64,000 nt of DNA from Clostridia bacterium (GTDB lineage Bacteria > Bacillota > Clostridia > Christensenellales > Aristaeellaceae), in the NCBI GenBank assembly GCA_017526525.1, contig JAFXRG010000005.1, forward strand, positions 1-64,000. Reading direction: 5' to 3'. The position numbers and the translations under genes were made by a program. This document shows positions 17,838-26,053 of the stretch, piece by piece. Below the pieces are notes generated by a model. The model was not told the origin of the DNA and searched no databases. It saw only the letters and a program-made list of their open reading frames with translations. Numbering within the stretch: the first letter of the stretch is position 1; each line of letters begins with the position of its first letter.

Positions 17838-18434
17838 ATGTACAGGAAGCAAGTGAAGCTCCAGAGGATCATCTGCATTTTTGCGCTGATCGCTGCCGCG
17901 GTGTTGTTTGTTTACTCTCTGGGGATGCTGACGGATCTTTATGACAGCCTTTATCCCATGATGAGAAACCCGGATAATTTGGAAGAAACCGATGTACCCG
18001 GTTCCATCATTTATTATGACATGCAGTCGTTCAACCACCAGCTCCTGATTTCCGCGCTTGTGCTGATTGTGCTGGCGGCGTTCCTGTTTGTCACAAACAC
18101 CAGTTCCCGCAGGAAATACTATATCGGGAACTACACGATGACAGCCGTCAACGTCATTGCGGAAATCGGCGTTGCGGTGTGGGCCCATCTGCAGGTGAAC
18201 GCGTTCAGGACACAGTTTATCACGACGGTGGATTTTGAAGCGCTGGAGATGTGGTCCGAGATCTGGGAGACCCCGGCGATGACCGCCGGCTCCACTTTCT
18301 GGTTTGATATCCATTACCTGGCCTGCGGACTGCTGATTGCGGCCGCGGTGCTGCTGATTGTGAATGCAATCTGGAAGAGAAGGCTCATGCAGAGTGAAAG
18401 ATCTCTCTTGGCCGGAAAGGCGGTGTCCGCATGA
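17838..18434 (+). CDS. Four-TM membrane protein, unknown (pair 1, first)
   Basis: Membrane protein of 198 residues with four hydrophobic segments near 10-31, 67-87, 98-117 and 156-178, and an extracytoplasmic loop of about 35 residues after TM1. No family recognised. The start ATG at 17838 follows GCGAGGAG; a longer frame from 17769 would run through the hairpin and is rejected. It overlaps the next gene by 4 bp, so the two are translationally coupled and probably interact. The position between the binding protein and the ATPase suggests a transport-associated role. Confidence 0.72.
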   Translation: MYRKQVKLQRIICIFALIAAAVLFVYSLGMLTDLYDSLYPMMRNPDNLEETDVPGSIIYYDMQSFNHQLLISALVLIVLAAFLFVTNTSSRRKYYIGNYTMTAVNVIAEIGVAVWAHLQVNAFRTQFITTVDFEALEMWSEIWETPAMTAGSTFWFDIHYLACGLLIAAAVLLIVNAIWKRRLMQSERSLLAGKAVSA

Positions 18435-18904
18435 ACGAAGCAACCACGCGTCTGGACCGGATGCGTTATACCAAAAATACCACCTCCTCCCGACTGGCGC
18501 TTCTGGCGATCGTCTGCAATGTGCTGTTCTTTATCAGTCTTTATAAATCCGATGTCGGAACGTATTATTACACGATCCTGATCGGTGCATCCATTATTTA
18601 CAACCTGGTGTTCATGCTGGCCACCTTCCTGGCTTCAGAAGGCGTCAAGAACTACCAGAAGGGTTATACCTGGCTGCTTCTGGTGCTGGGATGCGGACAG
18701 ATCCTCCGGATTTTCATCTATCCCATGCAGGGACATAACACCATGATCGGCGGGGCGCCGGTTATCGGGAACGGCCAGTTTATCCGCATGATCATCTATC
18801 TTTCGCTGTCCGCGGCCTGCCTGTTTGTCAGCGCCGTGATCAACTGGCGGAAGAGCCGGGCGCTCACAGCCCATATTGCTTCTGTGGAAGCAGTGAAGGC
18901 ATAA
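18431..18904 (+). CDS. Four-TM membrane protein, unknown (pair 1, second)
   Basis: Membrane protein of 157 residues, four hydrophobic segments near 21-41, 47-67, 80-96 and 120-138, with a charged N-terminus and a short cytoplasmic tail. The family is not recognised. ATGA-type overlap with the preceding gene and a 12-bp gap to the ABC ATPase place it firmly within the transporter operon. Confidence 0.72.
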   Translation: MNEATTRLDRMRYTKNTTSSRLALLAIVCNVLFFISLYKSDVGTYYYTILIGASIIYNLVFMLATFLASEGVKNYQKGYTWLLLVLGCGQILRIFIYPMQGHNTMIGGAPVIGNGQFIRMIIYLSLSAACLFVSAVINWRKSRALTAHIASVEAVKA

Positions 18905-18916
18905 GGAGGAAGCAAC

Positions 18917-19990
18917 ATGGCAGAGCTTCAACTGCAACACCTGGACAAGATCTATGACAACAACGTACAGGCGGTGTATGATTTCAACCTGGATGTCAAA
19001 GACGGAGAGCTGATCGTGCTGGTCGGTCCTTCCGGATGCGGAAAATCCACCACCCTGCGGATGGTGGCCGGACTGGAGGATATTTCCCGGGGAGCCCTTC
19101 TGCTGGACGGAAAGGATATTACCCAGGCGCCGGCCAAGGACCGGGATATGGCCATGGTGTTCCAGAACTATGCACTGTACGGCCATATGACCATTTATGA
19201 AAACATGGCGTTTTCCCTGACCCTGCGGAAGGAAGATCCCAATGTGATTCATAAAAAGGTTCTGGCGGCCGCGGAAATCCTGGACCTGACGAGCCAGCTG
19301 AACAAGAAGCCGTCCCAGCTTTCCGGCGGACAGCGGCAGCGGGTCGCCATGGGCCGCAGCATTGTGCGGAACCCGAAGGTTTTCCTGTTTGATGAACCGC
19401 TGAGCAACCTGGACGCCAAGCTGCGCAGCGCCACACGGAGGGAAATCCTGCTGCTGCACAAAAGGCTGAATGCAACGATCCTGTATGTGACCCACGACCA
19501 GACGGAAGCCCTGACGCTGGCGGACCGGATTGTCTGCATGAGCATGGGCCACGTGCAGCAGGTCGGAACGCCCCTGGAGCTTTATGACCGGCCCAACAAC
19601 ATTTTTGTGGCGACGTTTATCGGCCTGCCGCCCATGAATATGTTCGAGACGGTTTTCGAAGACGGCCAGCTGAAAGGAAAGGGATTCAGCGTGGAGCTGA
19701 CAGATGAACAGAAGCAGCTCCTGTCCGGCTATGTGCACAGGAAGATCACATTGGGGGTGCGCCCGGAGGACATTGCCGAGGGAGGCAGCCTGGAGATCCG
19801 GGTGACCAACAACGAAAACCTGGGAATGAACACCCTGGTGCACGGGTTCCTGGGGGATAACTTCCATATTACGGCCAAGCTTCGCGGATGGAGCGACAAC
19901 AAGGCCGGGGATTCCCTGCCGGTACATTTCAAACGGATGCATTTCTTTGATCCGGAGACGACCAATGCCATCCGAAAGGAGGCGGAATGA
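18917..19990 (+). CDS. ABC transporter ATPase, MsmK/UgpC type
   Basis: Cytosolic ATPase of a CUT1 sugar importer, 357 residues. Walker A GPSGCGKST, Q-loop VFQNYALYGHM, signature LSGGQRQRVAMGR, Walker B FLFDEPLSNLDAKL and the H-loop VTHDQTEA are intact, followed by a C-terminal TOBE/regulatory domain. It should energise the two permeases upstream and may also serve the second permease pair at 41.8-44.3 kb, which has no ATPase of its own. Confidence 0.93.
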   Translation: MAELQLQHLDKIYDNNVQAVYDFNLDVKDGELIVLVGPSGCGKSTTLRMVAGLEDISRGALLLDGKDITQAPAKDRDMAMVFQNYALYGHMTIYENMAFSLTLRKEDPNVIHKKVLAAAEILDLTSQLNKKPSQLSGGQRQRVAMGRSIVRNPKVFLFDEPLSNLDAKLRSATRREILLLHKRLNATILYVTHDQTEALTLADRIVCMSMGHVQQVGTPLELYDRPNNIFVATFIGLPPMNMFETVFEDGQLKGKGFSVELTDEQKQLLSGYVHRKITLGVRPEDIAEGGSLEIRVTNNENLGMNTLVHGFLGDNFHITAKLRGWSDNKAGDSLPVHFKRMHFFDPETTNAIRKEAE

Positions 19991-20550
19991 CCATGACAAA
20001 GAATCCGAACGGTGTCCGTGAATTTTTCCGGAAGCGCGTGGTTGCGCTGAAGCGCAAGCCGCAGACGATTCCGCTCTTCGTCCTGGTAATTGCCTTCCTT
20101 TACTATTCCCTGAACCTGACGCAGATTTCCAATACCACGGCGCTGATCAACGGCCAGAACATGGGCCTGACGGAGTTCGTGACCATGCTTCTTTCCGTGC
20201 TGGGCCTGGTTTGCTTCCTGAACGCATTTCCGCACCGGAAAAAGGTCAACATTCCGATGCTGGTGCTGATGATCCTGATGGTCGGCGTGCTGATTTACTG
20301 CGACATCTATTACGGAGGCTGCATCACCCGTGCCGTAACCCGCGAAACCAACCGGATCGATCCCACCGGAAAGAATATTTTCGTGACGAATGCCAGGAAC
20401 ATGCTGAATGTGCATAAGATTATCCTGATTGTCGGACTTGCGCTGACCGCCCTGCTGCCCGTATACGCCCCGATAATCCGGAAAATCAAAACCAGCATTG
20501 AGGTGGAAGGCACCGGCGATATCGCAGCGATTGATATCTCCCAGGAATAA
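19987..20550 (+). CDS. Four-TM membrane protein, unknown (pair 2, first)
   Basis: Membrane protein of 187 residues with a basic N-terminus (RKRVVALKRKP), hydrophobic segments near 25-45, 59-78, 88-108 and 143-163, and an acidic C-terminal tail. No recognised family. It overlaps the ATPase gene by 4 bp, suggesting coupled synthesis and perhaps a stable complex with the transporter. The size and topology recall pair 1, but sequence similarity is not obvious by eye. Confidence 0.72.
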   Translation: MTMTKNPNGVREFFRKRVVALKRKPQTIPLFVLVIAFLYYSLNLTQISNTTALINGQNMGLTEFVTMLLSVLGLVCFLNAFPHRKKVNIPMLVLMILMVGVLIYCDIYYGGCITRAVTRETNRIDPTGKNIFVTNARNMLNVHKIILIVGLALTALLPVYAPIIRKIKTSIEVEGTGDIAAIDISQE

Positions 20551-20555
20551 CGGCT

Positions 20556-21263
20556 ATGAAGAAGGGAAACAAGAGCGCCGGGGACCGCCATCAAAAGCTT
20601 CCTTTTCCGCATGGGGCTTCTCTCTCTGACGACAGGAAAGTTGCAGCGGCTGAACCCCGCCGGGAAGAGGCGGATTATTACAAGCTGAAGGTCAAGGCGG
20701 TGGAGGATCTTGTTACCGCCAATCCGGAAAACTCGCCGCCGGTTTCCAAAAAGGAGCTGCGGAAATACCAGCGGGGCCCGAAGGTGAAACTGGCGGACTG
20801 GATCAAGGCGATTCTGCTGAAGTGGTGGATAGCCGGGGTAATCTGCTATTTCTTCGTCTGGGGCCTGAGTACGTTCAGAATGAACCAATGGGATCTGATC
20901 CTGATTCTCGGAGTGGTGCTGGGCCTGGCAACGAATCTGCTGACCAACAACATTTTCCGGTTCATTGAGAAGAAAAAAGGCGCCTACAACCGGTGGATGA
21001 TGTTCCCGAAGAAGGGATATATCTATTATCTGCTGGATATCCTTTACGGTATGCTGCTGGTGGTCTGCACGGTCATGAGCTATAACGGAATCAACCTGGC
21101 GGCGACGGGAGGCGTGAAGGACGCCCCGGCAGCCCTGGGGGTGGAACCGATTCTGTTCGGCGCCCTGATTACGGTGTGGGATCTGCTGTTCCTGGGCATG
21201 AAACGCCTGGGCGGGAGTATTCTTGCGGACGCCAGGGAGAAAAATCAACCGATTTCGAGGTAA
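20556..21263 (+). CDS. Four-TM membrane protein, unknown (pair 2, second)
   Basis: Protein of 235 residues with a ~75-residue charged N-terminal region, then four hydrophobic segments near 88-108, 115-135, 155-177 and 190-215. The positively charged loop IEKKKGAYNRW suggests a cytoplasmic face there. Family not recognised. It lies 5 bp after the preceding membrane protein and 3 bp before the GH105 gene, a tight operon arrangement. Confidence 0.7.
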   Translation: MKKGNKSAGDRHQKLPFPHGASLSDDRKVAAAEPRREEADYYKLKVKAVEDLVTANPENSPPVSKKELRKYQRGPKVKLADWIKAILLKWWIAGVICYFFVWGLSTFRMNQWDLILILGVVLGLATNLLTNNIFRFIEKKKGAYNRWMMFPKKGYIYYLLDILYGMLLVVCTVMSYNGINLAATGGVKDAPAALGVEPILFGALITVWDLLFLGMKRLGGSILADAREKNQPISR

Positions 21264-21266
21264 AAA

Positions 21267-22397
21267 ATGCGGGAAACGATTGAGAAGTACATTCTGGAAC
21301 TGATCCGGCGCAGCACACCCCGGCGGACCGCCTGGAACCTTGAAAAGATCCGGGAAGGCGTGGACGTCAGCTGGAACTATATTGACGGGTGCATGCTGAC
21401 CGCGCTGCTGGCGATGACGGAAATTACCGGAGATGACCGGTACGCGGCCTTTGTGGAACAGGTGGCGGACAGCTTTGTGCAGGAGGACGGGTCCATTGAC
21501 ACCTTCGATCCGGAAAAGCATGTGCTGGATGATTACAACGAAGGCCGGATCCTGTTTCCCATGTACAGCCGGACGGAAAACGAAAAATACCGGAAAGCGG
21601 CAAAGATGCTGTACAACAGCCTGCTGAAGCAGCCCCGGACCGAAGAAGGAAACTTTTGGCACAAGAGCATTTATCCCAATCAGGTGTGGCTGGACGGCGT
21701 GTATATGGCGCTGCCGTTCCTGGCCATGTACCAGGACCGCTTCGGAGACGGAGAAATCCGGGATATTATGAAACAGCTGCGGGTGGTCCGCGAAAAGATG
21801 CGGGATCCGGAAACCGGGCTGTACTACCATGGCTATGATGCCAGCCGGAAAGCTTTCTGGGCGGATCCCGCAACGGGCCTGAGCCGGAATTTCTGGCTGC
21901 GGTCCATCGGATGGTACGCACTGGCGCTGACGGACCTGATTGAAATCATCCCCCGGGGAATGGAAGAACGGGACGAACTGGCGGAAACGCTGCGGGAACT
22001 GATGGAAAGCCTGTCGGCCTTTGCTGATTCGGAAACCGGAATGTACTGGCAGGTGGTCAACCGGCCGGGAGACAAAGGCAACTACCTGGAAACCAGCGGA
22101 AGCGCCATGATTGCCTGCGCCATGCTGAAGGGAACCCGCCTGGGAGCCCTGGAGGAAAAATTCCGGAATCAGGGGAAAAAGACCTTTGAAGGGATTGTAA
22201 ACCACCACCTGAAAATCCGGGATGGAATGATCGGGCTGGACAATATCTGCCTGGTGGCAGGACTCGGACCGGAGAATAACCGGCGCCGGGACGGAAGCTA
22301 TGAATACTACATTTCGGAGCCGGTGGTTTCCGACGATGCAAAGGGAGCGGCACCATTTGTGCTCTGCTATACAGAGATCAGGCGCCTGGATATGTAA
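21267..22397 (+). CDS. GH105 unsaturated (rhamno)galacturonyl hydrolase
   Basis: Cleaves the terminal unsaturated galacturonate from pectin or rhamnogalacturonan oligomers, releasing the substrate of KduI. The 376-residue (alpha/alpha)6-barrel protein has the YteR/YesR-like pattern LDDYNEGR near residue 90, HKSIYPNQVWLDGVYM, the general-acid region, FWLRSIGWYALAL and SGSAMIACAMLKG. It lacks a signal peptide, so it acts in the cytoplasm on imported oligomers. It is embedded in the transport operon, 21 bp before the second ATPase. Confidence 0.9.
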   Translation: MRETIEKYILELIRRSTPRRTAWNLEKIREGVDVSWNYIDGCMLTALLAMTEITGDDRYAAFVEQVADSFVQEDGSIDTFDPEKHVLDDYNEGRILFPMYSRTENEKYRKAAKMLYNSLLKQPRTEEGNFWHKSIYPNQVWLDGVYMALPFLAMYQDRFGDGEIRDIMKQLRVVREKMRDPETGLYYHGYDASRKAFWADPATGLSRNFWLRSIGWYALALTDLIEIIPRGMEERDELAETLRELMESLSAFADSETGMYWQVVNRPGDKGNYLETSGSAMIACAMLKGTRLGALEEKFRNQGKKTFEGIVNHHLKIRDGMIGLDNICLVAGLGPENNRRRDGSYEYYISEPVVSDDAKGAAPFVLCYTEIRRLDM

Positions 22398-22417
22398 ACG
22401 GCAAGGAGGCAGAACGG

Positions 22418-23488
22418 ATGTACATTACCCTGAAAGACATCAACAAAATTTATCCGAACGGATATCATGCGGTGCATAATTTCAATCTGGAGATTGAGAA
22501 GGGTGAGTTTATCGTATTTGTCGGGCCTTCCGGCTGCGGGAAATCCACAACGCTGCGGATGATCGCGGGACTGGAGAACATATCCAGCGGCGAATTCCTG
22601 ATCAACGGGGTCAGGGCCAATGAAAAAGGGCCGCGGGAGCGGGAAGTGGCGATGGTGTTCCAGAGCTATGCCCTGTATCCGCAGATGACCGTTTTTGACA
22701 ACATCGCTTTCGGCCTGACGCTGCAGGGCGTGGACGAGGATGTCATCGAGGAGCGCGTACAGAAGACCGCGAAGATCCTCGGCCTGACGGACTACCTGGA
22801 CCGGCTGCCCCGAGCCCTTTCCGGCGGCCAGCGGCAGCGGGTTGCCATCGGGCGTGCCCTGATCCGGAAAGTGGGAATCTTCCTGATGGATGAGCCGCTG
22901 AGCAACCTGGACGCAAAACAGCGGGTGACCATGCGTTCGGAAATTGCCCAGATTCACAGGGAAACAGGCTCCACCACCATTTACGTGACGCATGACCAGA
23001 CGGAAGCCATGACGCTGGCGGACCGGATTGTGGTGATGAAGGACGGGTATGTTCAGCAGGTGGGAACGCCTTACGAACTGTATTTCAAGCCGGCCAACGT
23101 GTTTGTGGCCGGGTTTATCGGGGAACCGCCCATGAACTTTGCCCGGAGCAAGGTGGAGAAGGGCTGTATCCGCTTCGGAGACCAGACGGTGGACCTGACG
23201 GCCGTGCGGCCGGACGCAGCGGCCCTGGAAGGCAAAGAAGTAGTTTTCGGCTTCCGGCCTGAGGCGATTACGCTCCGGGAACAGGAAAAAGCCACCCGGA
23301 TCGACTGCCAGGTGGAACTGACAGAGATGCTGGGTGACAATACCAATGTCTATATTACTTCCGGGGAACAGCAGGCGATCCTGAAGGTGGACAGCCATGA
23401 CACGCCGGAAACGGACGCGCCGCTGCGCTTCTACATTCCCGCGGAGAGCATTTACCTCTTTGACGGGGAAACGGAGATGGTTCTGTAA
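22418..23488 (+). CDS. Second ABC transporter ATPase, MsmK/UgpC type
   Basis: ATPase of 356 residues with Walker A GPSGCGKST, VFQSYALYPQM, LSGGQRQRVAIGR, FLMDEPLSNLDAKQR and VTHDQTEAM, plus a C-terminal TOBE domain. It is a clear paralogue of the ATPase at 18917, in the same operon, and an extra copy where only one permease pair is present. It may assemble with other permeases such as those at 41.8-44.3 kb. The stop codon abuts the stop of the convergent GH4 gene. Confidence 0.92.
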   Translation: MYITLKDINKIYPNGYHAVHNFNLEIEKGEFIVFVGPSGCGKSTTLRMIAGLENISSGEFLINGVRANEKGPREREVAMVFQSYALYPQMTVFDNIAFGLTLQGVDEDVIEERVQKTAKILGLTDYLDRLPRALSGGQRQRVAIGRALIRKVGIFLMDEPLSNLDAKQRVTMRSEIAQIHRETGSTTIYVTHDQTEAMTLADRIVVMKDGYVQQVGTPYELYFKPANVFVAGFIGEPPMNFARSKVEKGCIRFGDQTVDLTAVRPDAAALEGKEVVFGFRPEAITLREQEKATRIDCQVELTEMLGDNTNVYITSGEQQAILKVDSHDTPETDAPLRFYIPAESIYLFDGETEMVL

Positions 23489-23498
23489 TCAGAACCAT
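23477..23498. terminator. Palindrome covering two abutting convergent stop codons
   Basis: ATGGTTCTG and CAGAACCAT form a perfect 9-bp stem around TAAT. The loop and stem contain both the ATPase stop (23486-23488) and the GH4 stop (23489-23491). There is no intergenic DNA; the hairpin could act as a bidirectional 3-prime end, although no clear T-run follows on either strand. Confidence 0.4.
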
Positions 23499-24868
23499 TC
23501 TCCGGGCAGATACTGCCGCTGGTTTTCAAGCATTTCACTGAAAAGTTTTTCACCTTCCGCAGGGGAGACAAAGGCAAGCTGGGGATCATTCATGAAAGTG
23601 GTGAACCCCAGCTTTCTGTCGCAGGTAAGGGCGGCGGAAAGCGTGTTTTCCTGATTCAGCACATGGCGGGTTACCAGCGGAAGGACGGAAGCGGGGGTCG
23701 CGCCGGCGAAAACGGGTTCGATCCGGTCCCGGGTGAAAAGGGCATTGGTTTCCACCACCGCGCCCATCGGGAGATCCGGAATCTGTCCCCGGTTCGGAAC
23801 GTTTACGTTTGAAATCAAGTCGCCGAGCCCCAGGAGCGCCTTCAGCAGCAGGTGACCTTCCTCCCCGGAGGGCTTCAGGTCAGGCGCTTCTTCTCCGCTG
23901 GCCAGACGGCCGGAACGGGCAAGGCGATCCTGCAGGTCCTTTTTCCGCCAGGAAACCGGGGTCAGGCTGAACATCCAGGACCGTACGGTTTCCGGGTCCC
24001 TGGTATACCAGGGTGCCACGAATTCTGCCAGGTGACGGTCACCGGCCGCGGCAATTGCCCCGTAACGGCGGAAAAGATCGAATTTAACCCGGTGCGCGCA
24101 GTTGAAATGGGAATTCATCCAGTTCTTGTCCGGAGAGGCTTCATAGCCGCTTTCAGCATACTTTTCAGCGCTGCGGGCATAAAGGGGCATCAGGTCTTCC
24201 GTGCCCCAGGAAGCTTCGGTGATCCAGGTGAAGTGGTTGATTCCGGTAACGGTGGTACGCAGGTCCTGGCGGCGGACGCCTTTGACGCCTTCTTCCGTTT
24301 CAAGCAGGCTGCAGAGCAGCTTCTGGGTGCCGAATACCTCATGGCAGCAGCCGAAAGCGTGAATTCCGGGGAAAACCTTATACAGCGTACGCACACAAAG
24401 GGACATGGGGTTGGTATAGTTGATGACCCAGGCATCCGGAGCAAAGTCGCGGATTGCTTCGGCAATGACGACGAACATGGGGATGGTCCGCATGGCCCGC
24501 ATAAAACCGCCGGCGCCGACCGTATCGCCTACGGGCTGCCAGATTCCCACCCGTTCCGGAAGATGCACATCGCTTTCCATTTCATCGAAGGTTCCGGGCA
24601 GGATCGAGATGACGACGAAATCCGCCCCGGTCAGGGCTTCTTCCAGGGTCTGGCTGACCTCGTAGGACCACCGGGAAACGGCTTCCGGACGGGCGCTGAT
24701 GAGGCCGCCGATGATACGGTTGCGCTCCGCGGCTTCCCGGTCGATATCGTAGAGACGCACCGTGCCGCACAGGTCCGGATCCAGCGCCAGGTCCGTCATG
24801 AATCCCCAGGCCCATCCGCGGGAGCCGCCGCCGATATAGGCAACTTTCAGTTCTTTTGCATTGTGCAT
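23489..24868 (-). CDS. lplD: GH4 alpha-galacturonidase (LplD-like)
   Basis: NAD- and metal-dependent GH4 glycosidase of 459 residues. The N-terminal VAYIGGGSRGWAWGF is the dinucleotide-binding motif and closely resembles LplD alpha-galacturonidase; the metal-binding Cys-His pair is visible in GCCHE, with NYTNPMS and GINHFTWI around the active site. It would split galacturonate from short oligomers in the cytoplasm. ATG start with AGGAGG upstream. It lies 16 bp after the AEC transporter gene in a minus-strand operon convergent with the transport operon. Confidence 0.88.
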   Translation of the reverse strand: MHNAKELKVAYIGGGSRGWAWGFMTDLALDPDLCGTVRLYDIDREAAERNRIIGGLISARPEAVSRWSYEVSQTLEEALTGADFVVISILPGTFDEMESDVHLPERVGIWQPVGDTVGAGGFMRAMRTIPMFVVIAEAIRDFAPDAWVINYTNPMSLCVRTLYKVFPGIHAFGCCHEVFGTQKLLCSLLETEEGVKGVRRQDLRTTVTGINHFTWITEASWGTEDLMPLYARSAEKYAESGYEASPDKNWMNSHFNCAHRVKFDLFRRYGAIAAAGDRHLAEFVAPWYTRDPETVRSWMFSLTPVSWRKKDLQDRLARSGRLASGEEAPDLKPSGEEGHLLLKALLGLGDLISNVNVPNRGQIPDLPMGAVVETNALFTRDRIEPVFAGATPASVLPLVTRHVLNQENTLSAALTCDRKLGFTTFMNDPQLAFVSPAEGEKLFSEMLENQRQYLPGEWF

Positions 24869-24884
24869 TGTTTTATTCCTCCTA

Positions 24885-25832
24885 TCAGATCAGTAATCCC
24901 AGACGGGACATGGTGTAAATAAACAGGAAAATTGTTCCCAGGGAAGCTACGGTACTGACAAAAACCAGCTGGCCGGCCAGCTCTCCGTCCCCGCCCATAT
25001 TCTGGGCCATGGGGTAGGAGGCGGTGGCGATGGGGGTGCCGAAGATCATCAGGATCAGGAAGAGTTCAACGCCCCGCAGCCCGATCAGCCAGCCCAGGGG
25101 TACCATGATCAGCGGCAGGAGCAGCAGACGAACCAGCAGGACCGCCGTAATCGTCTTCCGGTTTTTCCGGATTTCCCCGAAGACCAGGTTGGCCCCCAGG
25201 ACGATCATGGCCAGGGTGGTGGCTATGGAAGCCAGGGAGGAAACGGGGGAGGCGATAAACGCCGGCAGGCGGATCCGGAGCAGATAGAAAAGCAATCCCA
25301 CAAAGCATCCCTGCAGAAGGGGGTTTTTGACAATTCCCAGCAAGAGCTGCTTCGGATGGATTTTTCCGCCCTCCCGGAAGAGCTCCAGAACGATCACCGC
25401 GGCCGCGTTGAAGAGGGAAACCATGATCATGATCATCATGCCGCAGACGGAGGAGCGTTCCTCTCCGAATACATAGGTGGTCAGCGGAATGCCGTAAATG
25501 ATGAAATTGCTGCGGAAAATGGCCTGGATAATGACGCCGCGCCGGGGGTTTTCCTTTACGAGGCGCGGAACGATGACCAGCAGCGCCGCAATCAGAACCA
25601 CAACGGAAAGAGGGCCCGCAATCATCAGCGTTACGGACGGAAGATTCTCCGGCTTTGCGCTGTAGACGTTGTTGAACATCAGAAACGGGAAAAAGAGCTT
25701 GAAATTCAGGGCGTTCAGGCGGTTCATGAAGGCCCTGTCCGTCAGGCCGGTGCGGATGGCGAGAAAGCCGATTCCGAGGAGAATCAGAAAAGGCGATACC
25801 GCATTGACCGCAACCCAAAAGCTTTCGAGCAT
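24885..25832 (-). CDS. AEC-family (auxin efflux carrier-like) transporter
   Basis: Integral membrane transporter of 315 residues with about ten hydrophobic segments, split five plus five as is usual for the AEC family, whose members often move organic acids. NIGFLAIR-like ILLGIGFLAIRTG at the N-terminus and PIATASYPMAQ near the C-terminus fit the family. The start at MLESFW has GGAGGCGG; the open frame upstream of it lacks an RBS. Co-transcription with the GH4 galacturonidase suggests an acid sugar or an end-product such as an organic acid, but the substrate is not shown by the sequence. Confidence 0.83.
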   Translation of the reverse strand: MLESFWVAVNAVSPFLILLGIGFLAIRTGLTDRAFMNRLNALNFKLFFPFLMFNNVYSAKPENLPSVTLMIAGPLSVVVLIAALLVIVPRLVKENPRRGVIIQAIFRSNFIIYGIPLTTYVFGEERSSVCGMMIMIMVSLFNAAAVIVLELFREGGKIHPKQLLLGIVKNPLLQGCFVGLLFYLLRIRLPAFIASPVSSLASIATTLAMIVLGANLVFGEIRKNRKTITAVLLVRLLLLPLIMVPLGWLIGLRGVELFLILMIFGTPIATASYPMAQNMGGDGELAGQLVFVSTVASLGTIFLFIYTMSRLGLLI

Positions 25833-25875
25833 TTCATCCGCCTCCGTCAGGGCCGGTAACCCGGTGCCTGTAAGG

Positions 25876-25881
25876 ATTATA
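25876..25881 (-). promoter_or_regulatory. -10 element for the AEC-GH4 operon
   Basis: A perfect TATAAT on the minus strand 44 bp before the AEC start. The -35 region at the right distance reads TTTCCC and is poor, so this is a weak or activator-dependent promoter candidate. Confidence 0.4.
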
Positions 25882-25938
25882 ACAGAAGACGGAAGGCGGG
25901 GAAAGGGAAAAAATACAAATATTTCAATATCCGATCGG

Positions 25939-25968
25939 TTGACGGACAAAGGCGCAGCGCGGTATACT
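25939..25968 (+). promoter_or_regulatory. Promoter of the GGDEF-GAF gene
   Basis: TTGACG (25939-25944) and TATACT (25963-25968) with an 18-bp spacer, about 85 bp upstream of the diguanylate cyclase start. Confidence 0.6.
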
Positions 25969-26053
25969 CAAGGAAAGGGACTGAACCGAAACGGCGAAGA
26001 GAAGCCGGAACAGAACAAAAAAACGAAGCACTAGCCCTGAGAGGAAAAGACCA

